From Amoeboaphelidium protococcarum (Eukaryota > Aphelidiomycota > Aphelidea): 64,000 nt of DNA. Of this stretch, positions 32,405 through 42,674 are shown piece after piece. A program made the position numbers and the translations under genes. The DNA lies in NCBI GenBank assembly GCA_023515745.1, contig JALECJ010000004.1, positions 682,001 to 746,000 on the forward strand. The letters are read 5' to 3'. The number at the start of each line of letters is the position of its first letter. Position 1 is the stretch's first letter. Below the pieces are notes generated by a model. The model had not been told where the DNA came from, searched no databases, and saw only the letters and a list, made by a program, of their open reading frames with translations.

Positions 32405-33724
32405 ATGTTATTATCATCTATCGCTGCCATTGTTGGCTTTACCGCTGTATCTGCTGAGCGTCTTGCTCCACTTCTGTTTGCCTCTGAGCCATCGCTGGAG
32501 ATTCCTAATGAGTATCTGGTGCAGTTGAAGGCTCCTGATATGGCTGTCAGCAGTGATGGCGCGTATCCTGGCCTTGTGTAGGCTCATCTGGACGCGTTAT
32601 TTGGCGAGTCTTTGATTCAGTCAAACAATATCATCCACCGCTTCAACTTGGGTTACGCTGCTGTGCTTGATGAGCAGACTCTGGCCAAGGTGCGTCACAT
32701 GCCCGATGTTGACTTTATCGAGGCTAATCAGGTGTACAAGATCTCTGATGAGCAGTATGACCGCCAGGCTTCCCCTGATAACTGGGGTCTGAAGCGTGTC
32801 TCTCAGCGTAATCTGCCAATGAAGGATGAGTATGTCTTCTACAAGTCGGCCGGTGAGGGTGTTAATGTGTACGTTGTTGACAATGGTGTCCTGGTCAACC
32901 ACACTGACTTTGAGAATCGCGCCGAGTTGGGTGTCGTTGTGCCTCGTGGTGAGAAGGAGGCTGATGGTAATCACGGTACTCACGTCGCTTCCACTATTGC
33001 TGGTAAGCTGTACGGTGTTGCTAAGAAGGCTACCATTATCAACGTCAAGGTGTTGAGATCTTCTGGCTACGGCTCCACTGCTGATGTCCTGGCCGGCATT
33101 GAGTTCGTTGCCAGCGACCACAAGAAGAGAGTGCGCGCCAACAAGCTGATCAAGAGTGTAGCCAACATGTCTCTGGGTGGTGGAAAGTCTACCATGCTGG
33201 ATAATGCTGTCAACAGTGCCATTAAGCAGGGTGTCCTGTTCGCCGTTGCTGCCGGTAATGACAACCGTGATGCTTGCCGCTACTCACCTGCAGGTGCTGA
33301 AGATGCTCTCACTGTCGGTGCTACTGACCGTTATGATGCTCGTGCTTACTTCAGTAACTACGGCAAGTGTGTCGATATCTTTGCTCCTGGTCACGAGATT
33401 ACCGCTGCTTGGAACGATGATGTCAACTCCACCATCACCATTTCTGGTACTTCCATGGCTTCCCCACACGTTTGTGGTGTGATGGCTCTGCTGATTGCTG
33501 AGTAGGACTATACTCCTGCTGAGTTGAAGAAGCGTGTTCTGGAGTTGTCCACTCCTAACAAGGTGAAGAGAGCTGGATGGGGATCTCCTAACAAGTTGCT
33601 GTTCAACGGTGTTGATGCTTCCCGCCATCTTGCTGATAAGGAGTCTGCAGCTGTTGCTCAGAAGGTCATGATGAAGTCTGAGATCGATGCTGAGATCATC
33701 AAGTCTGTCCGCTTCCAGTTGTGA
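32405..33724 (+). CDS. Subtilisin-like serine protease (S8, proteinase K/cerevisin type)
   Basis: 439 aa, ATG 32405 to TGA 33722-33724. Signal peptide (LLSSIAAIVGFTAVSA), an I9-type propeptide (EYLVQLKAP ... VDFIEANQVY), then the peptidase: Asp159 in VYVVDNGV, His190 in GNHGTHVAS, oxyanion Asn in AVAAGNDN, Ser350 in SGTSMASPH. A vacuolar or secreted protease made as a zymogen. Codon use is unlike its neighbours, GC-richer and regular; of 12 Gln codons only two are TAG and the rest CAG. This is consistent with high expression. Confidence 0.95.
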
Positions 33725-33907
33725 ATCTGATCATTGCAAGTACTTATTGCTCTTTCTTGTTTATGAACTTATAATGAGCTAGAGTGATTACTATTTTTTA
33801 AAAAATATACAGTACAATATTGCTGACATGATTATATTTTCTCATTTCTACTTGAAATTCTTATCGACTTGAGCCATATCACCCATTGAAATATGATCAA
33901 ATATTGT

Positions 33908-35566
33908 TCACTTTATGGCCATCATTAGCTTGAGAATAGATGTAAGGCATAGGGCGGAGTCAATCACCCAAGACTTGCAGATCTCAAAGTCGATTTGTAT
34001 CTGCTTTTCCGAATTCTATAGTTTCGAGCATTGGACATTGTGACTGATTGCGTATTCTATGAATTAACTTCTGCTCTAGTTCAACAATGAGGCACAAGCA
34101 GCCAACAGCTTTACCATCTAAACTACCAACTTCTCAACATTCTAACACAATTTCTCAACATTGTCCGCTCTATCAGAGGTTGATTACTCACCTGCTTTCA
34201 TCTACTACTCCGCAATGGACATTAGAAAAATCTCAGCCAATCGCAGTATCTACTCACAAGACATTTCTGCAATGTCGGCTAAAGACTAAGCACATAAACT
34301 CTAATACTGACGGGTAAAGTTGTCAGTCGCATTATCCCGCTCCTCTCCTTAAGCATCTTAGTCATTGACTTTATCCATTTAGGCTTAGTATTACTCAAAC
34401 TTCTGCTAAATCTTAATTTGAAGGGTGCTCTAATACTTGTCCATATCATCTACTTGAGTGAAATTGCCAACACCAACATTTTACAATAAGTCTCTAGCTT
34501 CACTTGCAAATGCACTAGCTTAATCGAAATGCTCAGAGTCTATCACCAAATTACTACATCCATCTTGCAACTTCTCCTGAGATAGCAATTAATCAACTAG
34601 AGACGTGTCTACATCCTGAATGACCAAAGTTTTACTCTTGGCTTCTTCGGACAGCATTTCCAGTGCTTGCATATGGGCAAGTCCACAATTATCATCAAAA
34701 TAGTCGTGCACAGTAGCAATTCTAGGTACACGGCGACCTTTCAGCTTGTTCTACTGCATACTCTTCTCCTTCTACTAATTACGCTTCTCTGCGAGTAAAT
34801 TAGCAGTCTTACTCCCAATAATACTGCCTATAGCTTCCAATGCGCCGACACCATTCTAGAATAGTACTTGACCGACAACTTGACCATCTTTGAGTTTATC
34901 CTGAATCTGTACTTCATTCAACTTTTTGATGGAAGTTAGCACTGCATTGCCCAATAAATCTGAAGTGAAATCCATGGCCGAGTCAAGACCTTTAATAACA
35001 ACTTCAGTTCCCTTCATGATACTGCCATTTGGACTAGTGATAACTTGTTGTCCATCTCCACCATCCACATTGTCACCACCAGCACCACCACCAACTGACT
35101 AATCATCAGCCACACGGAAGTCCACCTTCTGACCGCCATCTAGAGTGGTGTAAACTTTACTTCCAACCACGTCAGATACTTTAGTCACCTTGCCACCAAT
35201 ATCTTTGGCAGTCTCAGAGAGATCATTCAAATCATCTTGAAGCGATTCTTACACAGCGGATATAGCAGAAGTTAACCAACTTGACCATCCACCTGCACTT
35301 GGTTACTCTTACTAATATTACTTTTCAGATTATTACTCTTTAATATAAGAAGATTAATCTACTTCATCGACCAAAGAAGGTGCATTCTATTCATGTTAAT
35401 GCGACTCAGAACTTTGAGTTCCATGAACTATAGTTGGATCATCTTCCGGTCTCTCTTAACGTTGATCCAATACATTAGTAGCAGAGGGGAGTTCCGAATT
35501 GTCAATGAAATCTTCACCTTCTGAAGCACTGGCAAATTCCTCTTCCTCAGTCTCTATTTCTGACAT
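33908..35566 (-). CDS. FAM114/NOXP20-family protein
   Basis: 552 aa, ATG 35564-35566 to TGA 33908-33910. Acidic, Gln-rich N-terminus; GGWSSWLTSAISAV motif and GGKVTKVSDVVG; then the FAM114 (DUF719) signature: NGVGALEAIGSIIGSKT, LLAEKRN, and VHDYFDDNCGLAHMQALEMLS; the C-terminal half is long helices rich in Gln (many TAG/TAA). Animal homologues are Golgi-associated and bind Rab2; the function in fungi is not defined. Convergent with the subtilase gene, 183 bp apart. Confidence 0.85.
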
Positions 35567-36087
35567 TGAACTTGAAAATTGATTATTAAGTCCAAGTGAC
35601 GGACTATTCAGAGAAGAAAATATAAGCGTTCCTGAAGAATTAGTACGGCTGGCAAAAAAGACTTCCTGTTCAAAGTAAAGTTGTAATAAACAGAAAAGAA
35701 AATGTCAATACAGTATTTGAAATAAAGACAGCATAAGAGTAAAATATCATCATCATCGCCATGATTGAGATAGGAAAGCATATGCGCGATGAATCGAATA
35801 CATCTTCTGTTTCATCAAGATGAACGACTTCCGTTTTCAATAAACTCTATTTGGAATGCAGAAGATTGAGCGGGAAACACAGAGTAACTCAAAGATCAAT
35901 ATAAATCGCGTGATCACATTATAATTTTTGCCCAATCGGAAATCAACGTCGGCATTGACATCATTTTGCCGGCAAACTGGCCTTCCTTTCCTTCTTCTCA
36001 CTCTCTCAATCACATTTCAGTCATCAGCTGATTGATTATTATCCTTGCTATTGAACAGCTACAAACTTTAACTATATTAAATTTGAT
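35567..36087. promoter_or_regulatory. Divergent promoter region FAM114 / A20-AN1 protein
   Basis: 521 bp between start codons, AT-rich with a polypyrimidine stretch near 35980-36010. Nothing else recognised. Confidence 0.35.
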
Positions 36088-36711
36088 ATGAATAATTAGT
36101 AAACGCCTAGTCCTGCTAAAGAGCCTTAGCTCTGTATCGCCAATTGTGGCTTCTTTGGAAATGAATAGTTTGGTTAGATGTGCTCCAAGTGTTATAAGAT
36201 GATGTAATCAAATGCTAGTAGTAATAATCCTTCCGCATCCGCATCATCGTAACAGATATCCGGCTCAGCTGCTCCAGTATCTACTCCTGCCATCTCTGCT
36301 CCTTCATCTACTATTGCCTCTCCATCATCAACTGCCACTTTTATTCCTGTGGATGATGCTCGTATATCAAGTGATTCGTCCGCCGTCGTTGATCATGTGA
36401 CTGCCGATATTTAAAGCGGCGGCACAACAGCTGATGTCAAGGAGACTGCAACAACTATAACAGAAAGTGGTGATAAAGAAGTAGCTGTAGCTGAGATTAA
36501 TCCTGCCAAGCTGAAACGGTGCAATATATGTAAACTGAAAATGAATATGGCTAAACAAATATCCAACAAGTGCAAGTGCGGCTATGTATTCTGTGATGCT
36601 CACAAGATTAGTGCTAATCACAACTGCACATTTGACTACGCTGAAAGTCATAAGAAGGTGCTCACCAACAAGAATCCTCGCATAGTATCAGATTCGTTTG
36701 AACGTATATGA
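36088..36711 (+). CDS. A20/AN1 zinc finger protein (ZFAND5/6, stress-associated protein type)
   Basis: 207 aa, ATG 36088 to TGA 36709-36711. N-terminal A20 finger (CIANCGFFG ... MCSKCYK, residues about 16-38), a long Ser/Ala/Thr-rich linker, and a C-terminal AN1 finger (RCNICKLKM, KCKCGYVFCDAHK, HNCTFDY). This two-finger order is that of ubiquitin-binding ZFAND5/6 and plant SAP proteins, which link ubiquitin to the proteasome and stress responses. TAG codes Gln at three sites in the first 33 residues. Confidence 0.92.
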
Positions 36712-36887
36712 GTACTTATTAGATATTTTTACTTGCTTTCATTATATATCTGATGTATTATGTTTTTTCCCCAGTTGGTTTCGTGCGACGGTTTGTTTGA
36801 TCAGCAATAAATTTTGGTCGCGTTGGAAATTCAAGCTCTAGAAACTCTAACATCATATTACACACGTTAACTTAAATTTCACTATCA

Positions 36888-37586
36888 TCATGATAATCCT
36901 TCCTCTTTAAGAGAATCTTTATGATACTTGATCATGTGCAGCGAATCGTATTCCTAACCATCTATAGTGTAATAGGCAACATTGATGTGGGACACTACAA
37001 AGTTGAACGACCGATACAGATTAATCGCAGCTTCGTTTGAAGGAAGGACGTCAAGCGAAACGTTAATCTCTTAGCTTCGAATCATTGAGAGCACTTTTCT
37101 CATCAAGTGACGCGCAAAACCCTTGTTTCGATATTATGGTCGAACACCGAGGCTCATTATGTACGCATGATGTCCCTCCTACTATCCATACTATATTCTA
37201 CATCCAATAGAGGCTACGATCGGGTTACCGTTTTCACATCTCCGGTCAATAACGATGAAGGCAATTACGTGCATGAAGTCGTCATCTTTTCTCCATTGCT
37301 TCTCTTACCGCAGCAGATCATCATAATACTATTTCTGATACTTTACCGGGAATAACTCTTCATTAAATTGTCTCAACTAGTCAATGTCATTACTGGCGAC
37401 TTTTCTGCATATAAATCTACTTCCTGATTCTTGTGTCATCTTTGTGGAGGTGCTATTGTTTTATGCTTCTTCAGACTAATGTTGGTGCTGTCGCATTCTT
37501 GACACTTTAGCTTACGGAGGAGACATTATATTCGCTCGCTGTAATTCCTCCTTAATCTTACCCAAAAAATCCATACCATTCATCAT
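36888..37586 (-). CDS. GNAT N-acetyltransferase, NAA50/San-like
   Basis: 232 aa from ATG 37584-37586 to TGA 36888-36890; alternative downstream starts exist (37526 region, 37438 region) and the GNAT fold begins near residue 60. Motifs: ELFPVKYQKQYYDDLL (NAA50-like FPV-x-Y), YIMSLGVRPQYRNKGFARHLM (acetyl-CoA-binding RxxGxA), LDVLPSNEAAINLYRSFNF. The FPV-Y signature points to N-alpha-acetyltransferase 50, which acetylates N-terminal Met; NAA60 is the alternative. The leader is Gln/Ser rich and not conserved. Confidence 0.78.
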
Positions 37587-37861
37587 TCTATATATATATA
37601 TATTTGACAAAAGTATATGCTTAAAGTTATGAGGCTGTATGAACAACGGATGTAACTGTAAACAAAACCAAGTCGTTGTTGCTGTTGGTAAAAGCGACAT
37701 TGGCTGTTTCAGGTCGATCACAGAAAAATTGTTCAGCCTCAGCGATGAATTTAGATCAATTTTCAATCATGCTGTCAGATTCTAAGTAAATTGAAAGCAG
37801 GAAAATGCTTTATAAATAATTTAAAATATTATAGAAAATTTATTATTATAATGTAAAGTCA

Positions 37862-38356
37862 TCATAGAAGCATCATAGCAAGTAATGCGGACGAGTACAG
37901 AAGAGAAGTCACCACAGCAGATCCTGAGCTCACTTCATCTCTCACCGGAGCGGTGTAATCTTTATCAGTGTCATTCTAGGAGTCTGCTATATTTGTAGAG
38001 TTCGTGCTATCATTCTTTGAGGATGAAGCTTGATACTAGGTGGCGTTATCTGACGCGTTCACATTAGCCAGCAGAGGAGGAGCGTTGATCATGGTACTGT
38101 TCAGCATTGTGGCATTTCTAGACGACGCTGGCTACTAAGGCTAAGGGGACGGCTCAGTAGCGGCACTAACAGTAGTCTGTGACTATTTTACGGGCTCATC
38201 AATTATAATAGGCTCTCTAATTTCGGGCTGTGGAACTGGCTCTTTAGCTGGATAGTACACTTTGCCTTCATGATAAGCAACAGCTTCCCCGACAGATTAC
38301 GCGCGAATATTAAATGCAAGCAGCAATGTTACAATGATTTGTCTTTAACCAAACAT
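37862..38356 (-). CDS. Predicted GPI-anchored, heavily N-glycosylated surface protein
   Basis: 164 aa, ATG 38354-38356 to TGA 37862-37864. Signal peptide (IIVTLLLAFNIRA), a Pro/Thr/Ser/Gln-rich body with seven or more N-x-S/T sequons between residues about 80 and 135, and a C-terminal hydrophobic tail (AVVTSLLYSSALLAMMLL) after SSGSA, a plausible GPI attachment site. No catalytic motif; probably a cell-wall or coat protein. Architecture is seen in the sequence; the anchor itself is a prediction. Confidence 0.75.
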
Positions 38357-38749
38357 CTCGGATGCAGTATAATAATTTATAAGTCTGTATTTCTTCAAGT
38401 ATATATACTTAGGAGAAAAGAATGCTAAAGATTGATCACTGTGATTAAAAAGAATAGAGGCAGCCAATCAGAGGGGCGCCATACTACTTCATGTTACGCT
38501 TGGCGGAAGTGTGTCACGCAACCATTCTCGTGGAACGTCGTTCAATGGAAGGCCCTGTTACATTTGACGTGGCACAATATCATCAATGCTTGGCTGTCAC
38601 ATAATCATGATATTCCATAGTGAAGATCATATGTATCTATCTCATGTTTGATGAAGTCATCAGATGAAGAGAATAAGAGTAAAGCAGTAATGGAGTCAAC
38701 AACATTGTAATAAGTTCAACAACTCCCCCACTATATCTCACTGATTAAA
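38357..38749. other. Intergenic, 393 bp
   Basis: Upstream region of the GPI protein and 3' region of the ZC2HC1-like gene. No further element recognised. Confidence 0.35.
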
Positions 38750-40132
38750 TCACGAAGATTGTGACTTTGCTGCTCTGATAGCATTTATAAAATCTTCATG
38801 TTACTTGCGCCAGTCAGCTTTCTTCTTTTTGGGTACACTCTGTTATGGTTGCTTAGCCATCCGCTTGACATTCTTTTCAAATTCGGTATTCTTAGTGCGA
38901 AGGGTCTTTCCATCCATGACCTTGCGCTGCTTCTTAGACGGACTTGACGTGCATGCACCTTAGTGCTTTTCAATTCTATCCAGATTAAAAGTCCTCTCGC
39001 AGAACTCGCATCTCTTCATTCCATCTGGAGTAGGAGGCCTCTCTACCGGTTTAGCATCTTCTGTAGGAACGGGGGCATTACTTATTCCAGGTAGTTTATC
39101 TTTTGTAGATGGTGCGCTGATAGCAGGCGCGGTAGTCAACTATTCGGTTGAACTGAATAGAGATTAAGGATCAGCATTATCACTACCGACATCCTTCGGT
39201 TTCTACTTTCTAACACTTGTCGACTTTTTCAATCCAGTTGACGACTTATTCAGTTACTTGGTTGAATCAAAAGATGAGCTTTAAGGTAGTATCTTGATCT
39301 TTGGTTAAGTATATGCAGTTGCGGATTTATTGCGCGATTGCTACTTCTCAGCAGGCTACTACTTTATAATCTTGGGGAAACTTCCCATAGCCTTGGACGC
39401 GGAAAATGCATCCATGCTAGGACCATTTTTAGGCTGAGACTCTTTTTAAAGTTTCTGTATGGATTACTGAATCACTTTTTCATGTTGCATCTACGACTAA
39501 CTCAAAGACGACGAGAAAGATGAGGATCTAGCCTTGGTGCGAGGCATAGTCTTTGGACTACCTATTTAGTTTGATGCAGATGTCGATCCATTCAGAATAG
39601 TAAGCGGAGCAGACTGCTTGAGTGTTGTCGATGGAGTTGAACTTATAGAGTTAACGCGAGACGAGCGAGCACTAACCATAAAGTCGCTTCCTATGCCAGA
39701 TGATGATTTAGACAGCGACTGGGCAGACACCACCATCTCTTTGTACAGTTAAGGTATTGAGGAGTTATCACTAGCTTTCTTCGATGTCTTTTTGGCCTCA
39801 TCAAAGAAGTTTCTCAGCTTACCAGGTGTACGTATTCGGTCGCGTTTGAACTTTTAACTTCCCGCTGTCATCTCCCTCTTGGGCGGCGTAGGCTCATATT
39901 CAGCTGAGGAGATGGACATTGCCCTGAAGCTGCTAGCAGAGGATTACTGTAAAATATCATATGAGTCTGAAGCATTGATACTTTTCTACTGCTGTTACTA
40001 CTAAACACTGCTAATTTTACCACTAGATGGTCTAGGGATTAGGCTCTTCTTCCTGACAAGGCTCGTTGATCCGCTGTTGGCCGCTGCCTCTGTCGCGTCT
40101 TTGCTTCTTTTTTAATCCGCAATCGGTGCCAT
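38750..40132 (-). CDS. ZC2HC1-like zinc finger protein
   Basis: 460 aa, ATG 40130-40132 to TGA 38750-38752. Long Ser/Gln/Lys-rich disordered region with an RIRTPGKLRNFFDEAKK segment near residue 105, then a C-terminal C2HC zinc finger KRCEFCERTFNLDRIEKHQGAC (written here as CEFC ... H ... C) followed by the family tail GKTLRTKNTEFE and ADWRKQHEDFINAIRAAK. The WR-K-H-EFI-x-AIR-x-AK ending is diagnostic of ZC2HC1 proteins. Molecular role is poorly known. Confidence 0.85.
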
Positions 40133-40527
40133 ATCAGTTATATCTCAATTTTTAATTCGGTACAATTATAGCGACTATTTCTCAATTATATTAACACCTG
40201 AATAATAAAAATGAATTAGTCAGTCAGCTGATTAAAGAGAAGTAGTAATTGAATATAGATTACGGTCTTGGATTGAAGCAGTCTAAATTTAGCTCTGTGT
40301 TTAATCTTTTGAAGAGGCATTAACTGAGAAGGGCATTTATTTTTAATAAAATGGATCGGCAGTTATCCATTGACTTCACTAAATATCAGTTAACAACTTC
40401 AGTCATCAGTCTATCTACATGCTGTTATTGTTTCAGCTGTGCCGTTTCATCTCTATTGAAAAATCATCACCGCGTCCGTCTCTTCCTTCATTTCTCCTTC
40501 AGAAACTAAAACAATATATCTTACGTC
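40133..40527. promoter_or_regulatory. Divergent promoter region ZC2HC1-like / SDR
   Basis: 395 bp between start codons; AT-rich; nothing specific recognised. Confidence 0.35.
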
Positions 40528-41493
40528 ATGGCTAGTAAATATTTGGGAACCAAGTCGCTGATTGGAAAGACTTTGTTCATCACTGGTGCCACGCAAGGTA
40601 TTGGTCTTCAGGCTGCCAAGGTGTACTCTGCTCTTGGATGTAACGTTGTTCTTGGATGCCGGAAGCTTGTGGATGGAAAGAATGTAATCCAGTAACAGCT
40701 TATACCATTTCGTGATCAAAATGCATCATCCGAAGAGGTGAAGAAGGAGCAACAATTTTTCGCCATTAAGATGGATCTGAGTTCTCTAGAAGATATCCAT
40801 CTATCTTTGAAAGATTATTAGAACTATGTTGGTATTTGTCCTGATTTCATCATCAACAATGCTGGCATGATGTCCAAAGACCGAGTGCTGACCAGGGATG
40901 ACGTTGAACTAACTTTCCAAAGCAACTATCTAAGTCATGCCGTGTTTACTCATGGAATGATGCGTAATATTGCCAAGTTGAATAAACCAGTCTCCAATTC
41001 GATGCGTGTTATTAATACTAGCGCTGGTTGTTACAGAACTGTTAAGTTGGATTTTGATAACTTGTTAAAGCAAAGTAATGAATATGATTTTTGGAAAGTG
41101 TATTGTCAGTCAAAGTTGTCGCAGTTGGTGTGGTCAAATTACGTTCATAATATGTTTAATGTTGAAAAGGTTCAAAATGAGTATGTGAAAGGATTAGATC
41201 TGAAGGGAGTTGCGGTGGAGAGTGTATGCATTGATCCTGGTTACATCAGAACCAATTTGCTGAGGGAAAGCTATGGATTCACATCAAAAGAGATTGAGGG
41301 GAAACTTGGTGCCGCAAAGATGACTGTAGACGATGGTGCAATTAGTATAGTTGCCGCCGGTCTGTCCACAGAATAGAATTTGTCTGGTGGCTTCATGTTC
41401 AAGGGCAGGGTGATGAAGTAGACAGACTATCCTCAAGATAAAGAAGTATAGACAAAATTGTGGAATATCACAAAAAATATATTGATTGATTGA
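40528..41493 (+). CDS. Short-chain dehydrogenase/reductase (retinol dehydrogenase-like)
   Basis: 321 aa, ATG 40528 to TGA 41491-41493. Classical SDR fold: cofactor motif TGATQGIG (residues 19-26), NNAG near 110, Ser in NTSAGCY, catalytic YCQSK (Tyr192, Lys196), and IDPGYIRTNLL after it. The arrangement resembles RDH/WWOX-type NADP-dependent SDRs. Substrate unknown. Convergent with the next gene, 20 bp between stops. Confidence 0.88.
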
Positions 41494-41513
41494 TAGATTG
41501 ATATGAGTGTTAA

Positions 41514-42368
41514 TCAGAAAGTCACTCGTGTATTTGGATCCAATAGACTTGTCAAGAGTAGAATTAAACCAATAGCGGCTGAAGTTATTAAAGCAATAAT
41601 TGCAACTTGACAGAAATCTTCTCTATCTAGTCCACATATTCTCTTGAATCGTTTGTTTCGGACACTGTCTGCAGAGTTGAACAGTGTTGCAGTGCTACTT
41701 GTGCGTACGATCCCATCTTCCAGGAGCGAGCTAGTATTCTGTACTATAATAGATGAGAGTTCAGTGCATATGAACGCGAAAGCCTTTGCATCATTGAATA
41801 GAGCTTCATCATCACACCGGAATTGTTTGAAGACTTCATTGCCCGCCTGAAACACGATCGGCTCGCAGATCAGTGGCGCAAGTTGCATCAGATAAACACG
41901 ATACTTGTAATTTCCTGCTGAGCCAAACTTCATTGTCGATCCCGTAGTCTTTTGCATTGCGCTCACTATAACTACTTCGGTTTAGAAGTACTTTGATAAT
42001 ACGAAACATTCATTAGCACCGGCTTGGCTCATCTACGCCGGCTCTGCACTATCACTGACACCGACAGCGAGTAGTCTATTAGCTGATTATTATTACTAGC
42101 CTCGCTAGGTCTTTTTCATCTCGTCTGCCAGAATTAACCCAATTGTCACTCCCAACGATGCGCTGCCCAGAAAAAGGTATGCAAAGGAATTCAACAAGGA
42201 TTATGTATCATGCGGGATATGTTGTAATGTCAATGAGCCGTCAATATTACGCATTTTCGGTGTTGCATTTTTACTCCCTCCGAGATGATTCAAACTAATC
42301 ATAGACTTGTTCAAATGAGATGATTTGTAAAGTCCCGTCTCCATAAGCTCAATAGATCTAGATGTCAT
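41514..42368 (-). CDS. Hypothetical protein with two transmembrane segments
   Basis: 284 aa, ATG 42366-42368 to TGA 41514-41516, open in one frame with TAA/TAG as Gln. One hydrophobic segment at about residues 60-80 (YLFLGSASLGVTIGLILA) and one near the C-terminus (VAIIALITSAAIGLILLLTSLL); a short QGQQQQS run between. The central soluble part (FGSAGNYKYRVYLMQLAPLI) is not recognised. Later ATG codons at 42032 and 41957 are possible starts but would drop the first membrane segment. Confidence 0.65.
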
Positions 42369-42674
42369 TTCGTACTCTATTACAAGGTTATTTTACACTG
42401 AATGTAGTATATGAATTCTTTAAAAAAAACAAAGATAATCAAGAATAAGTAGGATGATGATATTGAGACATTCTCCGTAAATCGTAAAAATAGCCCATTT
42501 GCGGTTGAATCTCGCTCCAATTGTTCCCGCGTTCCGCGTCTCATGCGTTAGTCAATCTTCTTCTTCTTCTGTCAAGGGCTCACTTCTCCAGCACATTGCT
42601 GTGAATCGTTTTGTTCGTACACTGTTCTTCTGTCTTTTATTATCCTTATAGTCATCCCATTTCATATTTGCAGA
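42369..42674. promoter_or_regulatory. Divergent promoter region, 306 bp
   Basis: Lies between the two-TM protein and the DDHD phospholipase. Includes CGCGTTCCGCGTC and a cttcttcttcttc tract (about 42520-42575). Confidence 0.35.

Noticed and set aside
32621-33121. Minus-strand ORF of 166 codons
   Set aside because: It is antisense to the subtilase, whose catalytic motifs fix the coding strand; the open frame follows from the regular codon use of that gene.
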